From Aquificota bacterium (GTDB lineage: Bacteria > Aquificota > Aquificia > Aquificales > Hydrogenothermaceae): a stretch of 64,000 nucleotides of DNA. Below are positions 35,504-44,202 of this stretch, one piece after another. The notes below the pieces were generated by a model. The model was not told the origin of the DNA. It worked only from the letters and a program-made list of their open reading frames with translations, and searched no databases. The translations under genes and the position numbers were made by a program. The stretch covers positions 56,652-120,651 of the forward strand of contig JAADDZ010000026.1 in the NCBI GenBank assembly GCA_013153635.1, in the 5' to 3' direction. Each line of letters begins with the position of its first letter. The stretch's first letter is position 1.

Positions 35504-36034
35504 CTACATCTCTACTGTATCTATCTTTTTACAGCTTATATCTACATTTAGTTTCTCTTTCAAATTCTGTAACTGCTCTTCTAAATCTGAAAGGTTGATA
35601 TTCTGTGGAAGCTCTGCTTCTATAAGCATTACATAGAGGTCTTCCGCTTTTTCTGTCCGAAGGTCTGATATGTTTATCCCTCTGTCTGCCAGAAGATTCG
35701 CAACGTTGAACACTATTCCCGGTTTATCTGCTCCATAAACTATCAAATTTATAATTTCTTTAGGCTTTTTCTCTTTTTGAATCTGCTCTACAGGAATCTG
35801 TTTCACTGTAATAGTAAGTCCCAAACTATCAGAAAGAGCTTTTAGCTCTCTTTTTAAATCTTCTTCCTTTGTGATGTCGTCTGTTTGAACGATGAGCATA
35901 ATAGCAAACTCATTGTTTAACCTTGTCATAGCAGAATCTTCTATATTAAACCCATGCTTATACAGTATCTCGGCAACAGCCTTTACTATCCCCGGTTTAT
36001 CTTCTCCAAAAGCGGTAATCAAGAAATGTTTCAT
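35504..36034 (-). CDS. Double ACT-domain regulatory protein (GcvR-like)
   Basis: A 176-residue protein made of two ACT domains: ITAFGEDKPGIVKAVAEILY at the start and LIVYGADKPGIVFNVANLLA from about residue 97. ACT domains bind amino acids. This layout is that of GcvR, which controls glycine cleavage in enterics. It overlaps the gcvH gene by 4 bases, and that pairing supports a glycine or lipoyl-protein link. The ligand is not shown. Confidence 0.85.
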   Translation of the reverse strand: MKHFLITAFGEDKPGIVKAVAEILYKHGFNIEDSAMTRLNNEFAIMLIVQTDDITKEEDLKRELKALSDSLGLTITVKQIPVEQIQKEKKPKEIINLIVYGADKPGIVFNVANLLADRGINISDLRTEKAEDLYVMLIEAELPQNINLSDLEEQLQNLKEKLNVDISCKKIDTVEM

Positions 36035-36444
36035 TCCTCTTCCTCTGCTAAAAGCTCCTCTAGATATGCTTCGTAGTCCTGTGAGGTCATTAGGTCTTCT
36101 ACTTCTGTAGGGTCTGCCATCTGCATTTCGTATATCCAGCCGTCTCCATAAGGGTCTGTATTTATCAAGCTAGGCTCTTCTTTTAATTCTTCATTTACAG
36201 ACAGTATCTTTCCGGTAAGTGGAGAAAACACATCTACAACCGCTTTTATAGATTCTACTGATGCCACTTTTTCCCCTGCCTCTACTTCTTTTTCTGGTTC
36301 AGGAAGCTCTACAAAAACCACATCTCCAAGTTGAGCTTGTCCATAATCAGAGATACCTATTACAGCTATATTTTCGTCTATTTTCACCCATAGGTGGTCT
36401 TTTGTGTAGTACAGTCCCGGTTCTACTTTGTACTGGTCTTGCAT
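36031..36444 (-). CDS. gcvH: GcvH-like lipoyl carrier protein
   Basis: A 137-residue lipoyl-domain protein. The H-protein start YTKDHLWVKI is present, and the lipoyl lysine lies in VASVESIKAVVDVFSPLTG (about residue 70). The C-terminal tail is acidic. Aquificota carry several GcvH-like proteins, some serving the Hdr-like sulfur oxidation system rather than glycine cleavage; the sequence alone does not decide. The ribosome-binding site is GAGGGGG. Confidence 0.88.
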   Translation of the reverse strand: MQDQYKVEPGLYYTKDHLWVKIDENIAVIGISDYGQAQLGDVVFVELPEPEKEVEAGEKVASVESIKAVVDVFSPLTGKILSVNEELKEEPSLINTDPYGDGWIYEMQMADPTEVEDLMTSQDYEAYLEELLAEEEE

Positions 36445-36468
36445 AATTACCCCCTCTTTAATATTTGA

Positions 36469-36488
36469 AATTTAATAAGAATTAAATT
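36469..36488. repeat. Perfect inverted repeat at the gcvH promoter
   Basis: AATTTAAT-AAGA-ATTAAATT, with 8-base arms and a 4-base spacer, covers the predicted transcript start of gcvH. It has the size of an operator. Because it is made only of A and T in an AT-rich genome, chance is a real alternative. Confidence 0.35.
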
Positions 36489-36491
36489 ATA
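36486..36491 (-). promoter_or_regulatory. Putative -10 box of gcvH
   Basis: TATAAT on the minus strand, about 42 bases before the gcvH ATG, overlapping the inverted repeat. The -35 is poor. The rest of the 153-base gap towards yggS is AT-rich and holds no gene. Confidence 0.4.
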
Positions 36492-36597
36492 TATTATTTT
36501 CCCCGTTGGCTACATTAATATTGAAACAGGTTGAAAATCTGTGTTAAATTTAATCTAAAATCCTAAGGTTTTATCTTCTTTTAGTATTAAAGGTTTT

Positions 36598-37290
36598 ATG
36601 AGCATAAAACACAATTTAGAAAAAATCTTTGAAATAGTTAAGCTCTCCGCAGAAAAATCTGGAAGAAAATTTGAAGATATTACTGTTCTTGGAGCCTCTA
36701 AAACCCAGCCTCCAGAAAAACTGTTTGAGGCTTACAAAGCTGGTCTTAGATACTTTGGAGAAAACAAAGTCCAAGAAGGAATAAAAAAGATAGATTTACT
36801 AAAGGACAAAATGCCAGATGCTCACTGGCACCTTATAGGCGGACTTCAAACAAATAAAGCAAAGTACGCAGTTAAATATTTTGAGCTTATACATTCCCTT
36901 GATAGGGAATCCCTTGCAGACGAGTTAGACAAAAGAGCAAAAAAGATAAACCGTATTCAAGATGTCCTAATTGAGGTTAACATAGGGGAGGAAGACACCA
37001 AGTACGGCGTCCACCCAAATGACTTAAAAGCTCTATTTGAATACACCTTGACCAAAAAAAACCTTAATGTCCAAGGTCTTATGTGTATCCCTCCCTATTT
37101 TGAAAACAAAGAAAGCTCAAGACCTTACTTCGTAAAACTTAGACATTTAAAAGAGAATCTAGAAAAGGAGTTTGGGATTGAACTTCCTCATCTTTCTATG
37201 GGAATGTCTCACGATTTTGACATAGCGGTAGAAGAAGGAGCAACTATCGTTAGAATAGGAACAGCTATTTTTGGAGAGAGGGATTACTAA
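36598..37290 (+). CDS. yggS: PLP homeostasis protein, YggS/PLPBP family
   Basis: A 230-residue, single-domain PLP-binding barrel that balances free pyridoxal phosphate. The PLP lysine is in TVLGASKTQPPEKL (about residue 35). FGENKVQEG, WHLIGGLQTNKAK and LSMGMSHDFDIAVEEGATIV are conserved, ending with RIGTAIFG. It starts a run with nfeD. Confidence 0.95.
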   Translation: MSIKHNLEKIFEIVKLSAEKSGRKFEDITVLGASKTQPPEKLFEAYKAGLRYFGENKVQEGIKKIDLLKDKMPDAHWHLIGGLQTNKAKYAVKYFELIHSLDRESLADELDKRAKKINRIQDVLIEVNIGEEDTKYGVHPNDLKALFEYTLTKKNLNVQGLMCIPPYFENKESSRPYFVKLRHLKENLEKEFGIELPHLSMGMSHDFDIAVEEGATIVRIGTAIFGERDY

Positions 37291-37292
37291 AC

Positions 37293-38594
37293 TTGAAAGA
37301 AAAAAAACCTTATACAAAAAGCTTAACGATAATTTTATTAATGCTCATATTTTTTTCTTCTTCTTACTCTAAAGTGATAGTTGCAAAATGGAGTGATGCT
37401 GTTACTCCTGTTATGGCAGACTATATAAAAAGAGTGGTTCAAAAAGCAGAAAAAGAAAACGCATCTGTAATAGTCTTAGAGCTAGACACTCCCGGCGGAT
37501 TAGATACAGCTATGAGAGATATAATAAAAACGATAATGGGAACACATATCCCTTTTGTAGTGTTTGTGTATCCCCCGGGAGCAAGAGCCGCATCAGCAGG
37601 AGCGATTATCACCATATCCGCAGATATTGCAGTGATGGCACCTTCTACAAATATAGGTTCTGCCAGTCCTGTTCAGATGGGAGGTAAAGACATAGATGAA
37701 ACGATGAAAAAAAAGATAGTAAACGATATGGTTGCATATGTGAAGTCTATAGCAAAACAAAAAGGAAGAAATGTAGATGTTATAGTAAAAATGGTTACAG
37801 AGAGTATAAACCTACCAGCAGAGGAAGCTCTAAAAAAGAAAGTTATAGACCTTATAGCCAATGATATATACGACCTACTCCAAAAAATAGACGGAAAGAA
37901 GATAAAAAAAGGAAGTTACCAAATTACCATAAAAACAAAAGACCAGAGTATAGAATATACAAACCCGGGATTTAGAGAAAAATTCTTATCAATCATCGCA
38001 AACCCAACCTTAGCATACCTACTTCTCATGATAGGGTTTTATGGTATATTCTTTGAACTTTACAACCCGGGAGCGATTATTCCGGGTACTATAGGAGCTA
38101 TATCTCTTCTATTAGCCCTCTATGCTCTTAACGCAATATCTGTAAATTGGCTTGGAGTCCTATTGATAGCCCTTGGAATACTGTTCTTTGCTCTTGAGAT
38201 GATAACACCTACCTTTGGAGCTTTAGCTATTAGTGGTGTAATATCTATGTTGATAGGCTCTATAACCCTTATAAATCCAGATTCACCATACGGAGATATT
38301 TCCCTTCAAGTTATCGTTCCTGTAGTTGCTGTAAGTACAGCATTTTTTCTAACTGTTGCTTATCTAGGTTTAAAAGCACAAACTAGAAAAAAACTAACAG
38401 GAAAAGAAGGAATGATAGGCAAAATAGCTGTAGCACAAACAGATATAGACCAAAATGGAGGAAAAGTTTTTATAGAAGGTGAAATATGGAACGCCTATTC
38501 TAAAGAGCCTATCAAAAAGGGAGAAAAAGTCAAAATCGTAAAAGTAGAAGGACTAACCTTAGAGGTTGAGAAAGTCGTAGAAAATAAAGTTTAG
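37293..38594 (+). CDS. nfeD: Membrane-bound serine protease, NfeD family (full length)
   Basis: A 433-residue protein with a signal-like N-terminus, a ClpP-like protease domain (about 25-215), about five membrane helices (about 230-360) and a C-terminal OB-fold domain (GKEGMIGKIAVAQTD onward). The catalytic serine is in GARAASAGAIITISADIAVM, and the lysine is likely in EEALKKKVIDLI. NfeD proteases act with SPFH/stomatin partners; none is seen here. TTG start. Confidence 0.9.
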   Translation: MKEKKPYTKSLTIILLMLIFFSSSYSKVIVAKWSDAVTPVMADYIKRVVQKAEKENASVIVLELDTPGGLDTAMRDIIKTIMGTHIPFVVFVYPPGARAASAGAIITISADIAVMAPSTNIGSASPVQMGGKDIDETMKKKIVNDMVAYVKSIAKQKGRNVDVIVKMVTESINLPAEEALKKKVIDLIANDIYDLLQKIDGKKIKKGSYQITIKTKDQSIEYTNPGFREKFLSIIANPTLAYLLLMIGFYGIFFELYNPGAIIPGTIGAISLLLALYALNAISVNWLGVLLIALGILFFALEMITPTFGALAISGVISMLIGSITLINPDSPYGDISLQVIVPVVAVSTAFFLTVAYLGLKAQTRKKLTGKEGMIGKIAVAQTDIDQNGGKVFIEGEIWNAYSKEPIKKGEKVKIVKVEGLTLEVEKVVENKV

Positions 38595-38611
38595 AGGGAA
38601 AAGAGGTAAAA

Positions 38612-39349
38612 ATGGAGCTAGGACAAAGGTATCTTATAGCTTTACCTGTTGACGATAGATTTTTAGAAGAGTACCACCTAGAGTCTTTAAAAGACAAGGT
38701 TGACCTATTTGAGTTTAGAGTAGACCAGTTTAAAAACAAAGATGTAGAGTATATAAAAAAATTAGCCCAAAAGGTAAAAAGTTTAGGTTTAGGGATTATC
38801 CTAACAATCAGGTCTAAAGAAGAGGGAGGAGCTGATATACCAGATAACATTAGAATAGATATGTTTAAAAAACTCATTCCCTTTGCTGATATAGTCGACA
38901 TTGAGTTAAACTCTAAGATAAATAAAGAGATAATCACCACAACCAAAAACTATAAAAAATTAGCCCTTGTCTCATACCACGACTTTGAAAAAACTCCCGA
39001 AGAAAACGAGATACAAAAGATAATAGACAAAGGGAAAGAGCTTAAAGCAAACATTATCAAGTATGCCTTTAAAGTTAATAAAGAAAAAGATGTAGGAAAG
39101 ATTCTATCTGTAACTTATAAAAACGCAGATGTATTCCTTGTTGCTATTGGAATGGGAGATTTGGGAAAAATAACTAGGATAGCTGGTTTCTTCTTTGGCT
39201 CTATTATGACATATACATATGTAGGGCAATCTTTTGCACCGGGACAGATAGAACTACACAAACTCATAGAAGAGTTACGATTTTTAAATCTTCATACCAA
39301 ATCGTTGAGAAACTCCAAAAATAATAAAGAAAATACCTACAACCCCTAA
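38612..39349 (+). CDS. aroD: 3-dehydroquinate dehydratase, type I
   Basis: AroD makes 3-dehydroshikimate by Schiff-base chemistry. Catalytic sites are visible: LFEFRVDQF (Glu), LTIRSKEEGG, VSYHDFEKTP (His) and ANIIKYAFKV (Schiff-base Lys). The core ends near ELHKLIEELRFL. About 20 more residues, rich in Lys/Asn, form an unusual tail that overlaps an antisense small gene. The 245 residues are longer than the usual 220. Confidence 0.93.
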   Translation: MELGQRYLIALPVDDRFLEEYHLESLKDKVDLFEFRVDQFKNKDVEYIKKLAQKVKSLGLGIILTIRSKEEGGADIPDNIRIDMFKKLIPFADIVDIELNSKINKEIITTTKNYKKLALVSYHDFEKTPEENEIQKIIDKGKELKANIIKYAFKVNKEKDVGKILSVTYKNADVFLVAIGMGDLGKITRIAGFFFGSIMTYTYVGQSFAPGQIELHKLIEELRFLNLHTKSLRNSKNNKENTYNP

Positions 39350-39460
39350 GATAACTACAATCTTCGCTGTAGATATAAGGTCAGAAGTATAGAGAAACAG
39401 GAAAAAGAAGATAACACTTAGGGCAAATAAAAAAATCAAAATCTTTTCTACTATAGCCAT
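39284..39460 (-). CDS. Small predicted membrane protein, 58 residues
   Basis: This frame encodes a 58-residue protein with two hydrophobic helices: IVEKILIFLFALSVIFFFLF (about 3-22) and IVVILGVVGIFFIIFGVS (about 34-51), separated by YTSDLISTAK. It ends in RFGMKI. AGGGA stands 6 bases before the ATG. The last 66 bases are antisense to the 3' end of aroD. Its clear two-helix pattern with a hydrophilic loop supports a real gene; the family is unknown. It is too short for common gene-length cut-offs. Confidence 0.6.
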   Translation of the reverse strand: MAIVEKILIFLFALSVIFFFLFLYTSDLISTAKIVVILGVVGIFFIIFGVSQRFGMKI

Positions 39461-39501
39461 AGCGATTCCCTATAAGTTATTAATATTTAAGATAATTTCG
39501 T

Positions 39502-39518
39502 AAGATTTTCAAAATCTT
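39502..39518 (+). terminator. Possible weak terminator in the aroD downstream gap
   Basis: AAGATT and AATCTT pair across TTCAA and are followed by TTAATTTTA. The stem is short and AT-only. The rest of the gap 39461-39624 is AT-rich; it probably contains promoters for the flanking genes, but no box is convincing. Confidence 0.25.
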
Positions 39519-39624
39519 TTAATTTTAGTTTTTAATAGTGAAAAACTATATTTTAGGCTGTCAAAAATTGATAAAATAAACTATCAAAAACAAACCGTTA
39601 CAACTATATCAAAGGAGAAATCAG

Positions 39625-40848
39625 ATGGGAATACGACATCTACCAGAAGAGATAAAGAAAAATATAAGAGAGCTTTCTTTTAATATAAAAGATGAGGTAA
39701 TAAACTGGAGAAGACATATCCATATGTACCCAGAATTAAGTGGGGAAGAAGAAAAAACAGCAAAATTCGTAGCCCAAAAACTAAAAGAGATAGGAGTAGA
39801 TGAAGTTATAGAAAACTTTGGAGGTACTACTGCCGTAGTAGGACTGATAAAAGGTAAGCATAACGTAACTGTAGCCCTTAGAGCTGATATGGACGCTTTA
39901 CCAATGATAGAGAAGATAGAGGTTCCCTATAGGTCTAAATACGAAGGTGTTATGCATTCTTGTGGTCACGATGCTCATACGGCTATACTCCTTGGTGCGG
40001 CAAAAGTCCTAGTTGAGATGAAAAAATATCTAATGGGGAACATAAAGCTTATATTCCAACCTTGCGAAGAAAGACACGACTGTGACGGAGCTAAAAAATT
40101 GATAGAAGCTGGTGTACTAGAAAATCCAGAAGTTTCAGCTATTTTTGGAATGCATATGTTTCCAGAACTCCCAGCTGGCAAAGTTGGTACAAAACCGGGC
40201 TATTTTATGGCTTCTAGCGATATTTTTAAAGTAGTGATAAAAGGGAAAGGGTCTCACGCTTCCCGTCCTCATCTAGGAGTAGACCCTGTAGTGATAGCAT
40301 CACAAGCAATTAGCTCTATTCATCACATAGTTAGTAGAAAGGTAGACCCTCTTCACCCTGCGGTAGTCACAATAGGTAAAATAGAAGGAGGTTATGCAGA
40401 AAATATCATACCTGATGAGATAAAATTCTCGGGAACAGTTAGAACCTTGAGCATAGAGCTTAGAGATGAAATTCCTAAGTGGATGGAACATACAATCTGG
40501 GGGATAACCTTAGCCTATGGAGGAGCTTACAAATTTGAATATGAACATGGGACACCTCCAGTGATAAATGATGAAAAAACTACCAAATTTGCTTTAGGTA
40601 TGATGAAAGACCTGTTAGGTGAGGAAAATGTGATAGAGTTAGAACACCCAAGTATGGGTGGGGAGGATTTTGGAGAATATCTTTTAAAAGTTCCGGGAAC
40701 ATTCATAAGAATAGGGATAAGAAATGAGGAAAAAGGGATAACCGCTCCTTTACACAGTCCAGTTTTTGACATTGATGAAGATGCTCTTCCTGTAGGCGTT
40801 GCTGTTATGTCTTATCTTGCGTTTAAATGGGTTGAAGAACATTCTTAG
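39625..40848 (+). CDS. M20-family amidohydrolase (N-acyl amino acid / hippurate hydrolase type)
   Basis: A 407-residue metallopeptidase of the M20D group. The conserved metal region is GVMHSCGHDAHTAILLGAAK. IFQPCEERHDCDGAKKLIEA carries the catalytic Glu (usually PAEE, here PCEE). GMHMFPELPAGKVGTKPG and GKGSHASRPHLGVDPV follow. It probably removes acyl or acetyl groups from amino acids; the substrate is open. AAAGGAG precedes the ATG. The next gene starts 3 bases later. Confidence 0.9.
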   Translation: MGIRHLPEEIKKNIRELSFNIKDEVINWRRHIHMYPELSGEEEKTAKFVAQKLKEIGVDEVIENFGGTTAVVGLIKGKHNVTVALRADMDALPMIEKIEVPYRSKYEGVMHSCGHDAHTAILLGAAKVLVEMKKYLMGNIKLIFQPCEERHDCDGAKKLIEAGVLENPEVSAIFGMHMFPELPAGKVGTKPGYFMASSDIFKVVIKGKGSHASRPHLGVDPVVIASQAISSIHHIVSRKVDPLHPAVVTIGKIEGGYAENIIPDEIKFSGTVRTLSIELRDEIPKWMEHTIWGITLAYGGAYKFEYEHGTPPVINDEKTTKFALGMMKDLLGEENVIELEHPSMGGEDFGEYLLKVPGTFIRIGIRNEEKGITAPLHSPVFDIDEDALPVGVAVMSYLAFKWVEEHS

Positions 40849-40851
40849 TAT

Positions 40852-41979
40852 ATGTTAAAAAAACTCTCTTTTGCTTTGTTTGATAGTGGAGAAACTATCC
40901 TTGGTGCGTTAATCTTTTCTACTTTGTTCCCTTTGTATATAACCAAATATGTAGACCCTAAGATATACAGTGTTGTATATGGATTGGCTTTTTTTATCTC
41001 TTTTTTATTTGCTCTATTTTTGGGTAAACTAGCTGATGAAAAAGGGCTAAGGAAAACTTTTTATGTTCTTTTTGTAGGTCTTACTAGCGCTATGTCTGTA
41101 TTTTTGTGGCTAGTATATGAGAATCCCTTTTATTCTCTACTGTTTTTTGTACTTATGACTATCTTCCACCAGCAAGCTTTTGTTTTTTATAACTCTCTTC
41201 TTTTAGACTTTGAGAGAAGAGGTTTTGTGTCTGGGCTTGGAGTAGCTTTTGGTTATGTAGGTTCGGCAGTTGCTTTAATATTTTTGGCTAAATATTTACA
41301 ACTTCCTAACGCTTACATAGTTGTGGGGTTTATATTTTTCGTTTTGGCTTTACCTTCTTTTTTCTTTTTAGAAAATCCTACACAAAAGGCAAAGGTCTCC
41401 TTAAAAGAGGTTTTTAAAGATAAAGGTTTTTTGGTTTTAATTATATCTATACTTTCTCTAACCGAAGTTGCAAATACAGTTGTAGCTATGATGGGTATAT
41501 ATCTAAAAGAGGTCTACTCTCTTAATCAGCTTGATATTTATAAAACTATAGGTTTTTCAGCTGTAGGAGGTATCTTTGGGGGTATCTTTTGGGGAAAATT
41601 AGTAGATATTTTTTCTGTTAGAAAGATTTTTCCTTTTGGTTTTGTTTTGTGGATATGTTTTGTCTTGATTTTGCCTTTTGTACCAAAAAGTTTGGTTGTA
41701 TTTGCAGGTTTTTTAGCTGGTATATCCCTTGCTCATTTATGGACTACTTCTCGGGTTTTTGTAATAGACCTCTTCCCAGATTCTCAAGTATCTGTTAGGT
41801 TATCATTTTTATCTTTAACAGAAAGGGTAGCTTCTACTACAGGACTATTGGTGTGGAGCTTTTTCTTGTATGTTACAGATAATAATTTTCGGGTTTCTGC
41901 TTTTTTAATGGTAGGATTTCCCATAATCGGTGCTTTCGTATTTTTTGTGTTTTTTAGAAGATTTATTCAAAAAGCTTAA
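40852..41979 (+). CDS. MFS transporter, UMF1/Atg22-like
   Basis: A 375-residue integral membrane protein with about 11-12 helices. The start FALFDSGETILGALIFSTLF resembles the UMF1/Atg22-like MFS group, and the MFS loop motif appears as LGKLADEKGLRKTFYV. Substrate unknown. It follows the amidohydrolase by 3 bases, so it may export or import its substrate or product. Codon choice is strongly T- and G-rich compared with the flagellar genes. Confidence 0.85.
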   Translation: MLKKLSFALFDSGETILGALIFSTLFPLYITKYVDPKIYSVVYGLAFFISFLFALFLGKLADEKGLRKTFYVLFVGLTSAMSVFLWLVYENPFYSLLFFVLMTIFHQQAFVFYNSLLLDFERRGFVSGLGVAFGYVGSAVALIFLAKYLQLPNAYIVVGFIFFVLALPSFFFLENPTQKAKVSLKEVFKDKGFLVLIISILSLTEVANTVVAMMGIYLKEVYSLNQLDIYKTIGFSAVGGIFGGIFWGKLVDIFSVRKIFPFGFVLWICFVLILPFVPKSLVVFAGFLAGISLAHLWTTSRVFVIDLFPDSQVSVRLSFLSLTERVASTTGLLVWSFFLYVTDNNFRVSAFLMVGFPIIGAFVFFVFFRRFIQKA

Positions 41980-42010
41980 GAACTGGGAAGGAACTACCGT
42001 TCCCAGTCTT
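41978..42010. terminator. Hairpin between convergent transporter and chemotaxis genes
   Basis: ACTGGGAA (41982-41989) pairs with TTCCCAGT (42000-42007), extended by AAG/CTT outside a bulge. On the minus strand it is followed, four bases later, by CTTTTT, so it may end the chemotaxis operon. It overlaps the mcp stop codon. No T run follows on the plus strand. Confidence 0.5.
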
Positions 42011-43796
42011 AGGCTGTAGGTTGTAAAAGGGTATGGTCTTTTTTCAAGATTATCATCGTTAATCTGTCTAATAGGTCTATTATGTGTTGGGAGTATGATA
42101 ACATCTCCGCTACTAACTGATATGACTCTTCATATTTTCCTTCTTGATGTTTCTTTATCGCTTCTATACCTATTTTGTGTAGACCTGCGTGGTATTCTTC
42201 CATCTCTTCAAATATCTTGACCGCTTCTTCTCCATACTGTTCTATCTGTTTTCTTCCTTCTGAATAGTACCACTTTCCAAGATTACACTGGGTATGGTCT
42301 GTAGGTGTCCACTGTATCTCTCCTTTTATCGATTTTATTACATTTCTCATCCATATAGCGTGGTCTACTATTCTTTTTAGTATCTCTACACCAAGCTCTG
42401 TTTTAAATTCTGCTATCATATCCCAAGATTTTTTGAGTCTTTCCATTGTTTTTATAGATATTTCTGTTATTTCATCAGATATAGCATCTACTTCGTTGAA
42501 CCCTTTTGACAGACCATCTGCATTTTTTACTACTGATTGGACATAGCTTGCTTGAGATTTCATAAACTCTGTCTGTTTTTTTATCATCTGGGAGATTTTG
42601 TTCACTTTTGCTTTTATCTCTCTAAATATCTCACTTACATTGGTTGTATATCTTACAGATTCGGAGACTGTCTGTTTTGCTTTTTCTACTTCTTTTATTG
42701 TCTTTTCCATCTCTTCTACTATTGCGTTTACTACTTCTCTTATTTCGTTTGCACTTTTTGATGTTTTTTCTGCTAGTTTTCTTACTTCATCTGCTACTAC
42801 TGCAAAGCCTCTACCTACTTCTCCAGCTCTTGCGGCTTCTATAGCGGCGTTTAGGGCTAGTAGGTTGGTCTGCTCTGTTATTTCTAGGATTACATCTAAT
42901 ACATGGTCTATTCCGCTTATTCTTTTCTTTAGTTCTTCTGTTGATTGGGCTAGCTGTTCCATTACCGCTGATGATTTTTCTATACTTTGCACAGAATCTT
43001 CTATGACTTGCGCTCCGTTTTCTACTTTTTGGGTTATATTTTTCTGGGTTTGTTCTAGTTCTACTGTACTTTGGGTCATCTGTTGGATAGATTCGTTTAT
43101 GCTTTTTATTGCTGATAGAATTTCGTCTATATCTCTTCTAAAAAATACTAGTTTTGTTTTTAGTTTGTATGCACTGCCTCCAACTATAGAGCTTTTATAG
43201 ATGGATTTTGCTATGTTTGGAACGGTTTTTATAAACAGTTCTTCTATCTTTCTGTCTTGGGTTATATCTTTTAGATAGACAGAGTAGGCTAAGAGCTGGT
43301 TGTTGCTATATGGTAAGGCTCCTATTCTTGTTTCATATATATTTTCATTTATTTTTAGTTCTTTAAATGGTTTTACCGTACCTAAAGGCACAGATGCTAA
43401 GAACTGACTGATTTTCTCTGGAGTTTCTTGTAGTAGTGAGTGAACTGGCATTCCTGTATGTGCTGATAGTTTCTCTTTTAGTAGGTTGTTTACATAGTAG
43501 ATGTTGTAAGAATCTGGTTCTAACAGTGCTATTCCTTCGCATGATAGATGGTCTATTATCTGTAAGCTCTGGTCTGTGTTGTTTCTTAGGTTGTTTAGCA
43601 GGCTTTCTAGTTTTTTTAGCTCTTCTTTTAGTGTGTGTTCTTTCTGCTCTTTTTTTTCTAATTCTTGTCTTAGACGCTCTAATTCTAAGTTTTTTTCTTC
43701 TAGTTTTTCTTTGAGTTTTTCTATCTCTAGATTTTTTACTCCTAGTTCATCTTTTAGCTCTTCTATCACTTTTTTGTGTCCATTAAAAATCATCAT
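42009..43796 (-). CDS. Cytoplasmic methyl-accepting chemotaxis protein with PAS and CZB domains
   Basis: A 595-residue receptor without membrane helices. Order: N-terminal coiled coil (about 5-75), PAS-like domain (about 80-190), helical linker, signalling domain with the hairpin tip [20 protein letters not shown] (about 310), and a C-terminal CZB zinc-binding domain. In [33 protein letters not shown] and [12 protein letters not shown] give the His/Cys/His/His set. It probably senses an internal signal such as zinc or redox state. The ribosome-binding site is GGGGG. Last gene of the che operon. Confidence 0.92.
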   Translation of the reverse strand: MMIFNGHKKVIEELKDELGVKNLEIEKLKEKLEEKNLELERLRQELEKKEQKEHTLKEELKKLESLLNNLRNNTDQSLQIIDHLSCEGIALLEPDSYNIYYVNNLLKEKLSAHTGMPVHSLLQETPEKISQFLASVPLGTVKPFKELKINENIYETRIGALPYSNNQLLAYSVYLKDITQDRKIEELFIKTVPNIAKSIYKSSIVGGSAYKLKTKLVFFRRDIDEILSAIKSINESIQQMTQSTVELEQTQKNITQKVENGAQVIEDSVQSIEKSSAVMEQLAQSTEELKKRISGIDHVLDVILEITEQTNLLALNAAIEAARAGEVGRGFAVVADEVRKLAEKTSKSANEIREVVNAIVEEMEKTIKEVEKAKQTVSESVRYTTNVSEIFREIKAKVNKISQMIKKQTEFMKSQASYVQSVVKNADGLSKGFNEVDAISDEITEISIKTMERLKKSWDMIAEFKTELGVEILKRIVDHAIWMRNVIKSIKGEIQWTPTDHTQCNLGKWYYSEGRKQIEQYGEEAVKIFEEMEEYHAGLHKIGIEAIKKHQEGKYEESYQLVAEMLSYSQHIIDLLDRLTMIILKKDHTLLQPTA

Positions 43797-43812
43797 AATA
43801 ACTAACCCCCTT

Positions 43813-44202
43813 TTATTTTTGTAGCGCTGTATATATTTTTTCTAGTTTTTCTTTTAAGGTTTCTGCTGTGAATGGTTTTACTACATAGTTGTTGACTCCA
43901 GCTTTTATTGCCGCTATAACGTTTTCTTTTTTGGCTTCTGCTGTTACCATGAGAACTGGTATGTCTTTTAGCTGTGGGTCTTTTCTTATCTCTTGAACTA
44001 GCTCTAGTCCTGTCATGTTTGGCATGTTCCAATCTGTTATCACTAGGTCATAGCTTCCGCTTTTTAGTTTCTGAAGAGCTATCGCTCCGTCTTCTGCTTC
44101 GTCTATGTTTTTAAATCCAAGCTGGTCTAAAAGGCTTTTTATTATTCTTCTCATAGTTGCCATGTCATCAACTACAAGGACTTTTATCTCTTTGCCAAAC
44201 AT
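43813..44202 (-). CDS. cheY: Chemotaxis response regulator CheY
   Basis: A 129-residue single receiver domain that binds the flagellar switch when phosphorylated. [14 protein letters not shown] carries the acidic pair, [13 protein letters not shown] the phosphorylated Asp (about 58), and VTAEA and [11 protein letters not shown] the Thr and Lys. It abuts cheV and precedes the mcp. The DWNMPNMTG motif is typical of true CheY. Confidence 0.95.
   Translation of the reverse strand: MFGKEIKVLVVDDMATMRRIIKSLLDQLGFKNIDEAEDGAIALQKLKSGSYDLVITDWNMPNMTGLELVQEIRKDPQLKDIPVLMVTAEAKKENVIAAIKAGVNNYVVKPFTAETLKEKLEKIYTALQK

Noticed and set aside
42598-43200. Long open frames opposite cheA, cheV and mcp genes (for example 200 residues here)
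   Set aside because: They mirror the codon pattern of the real minus-strand genes, are Ser/Phe/Leu-rich and lack ribosome-binding sites.
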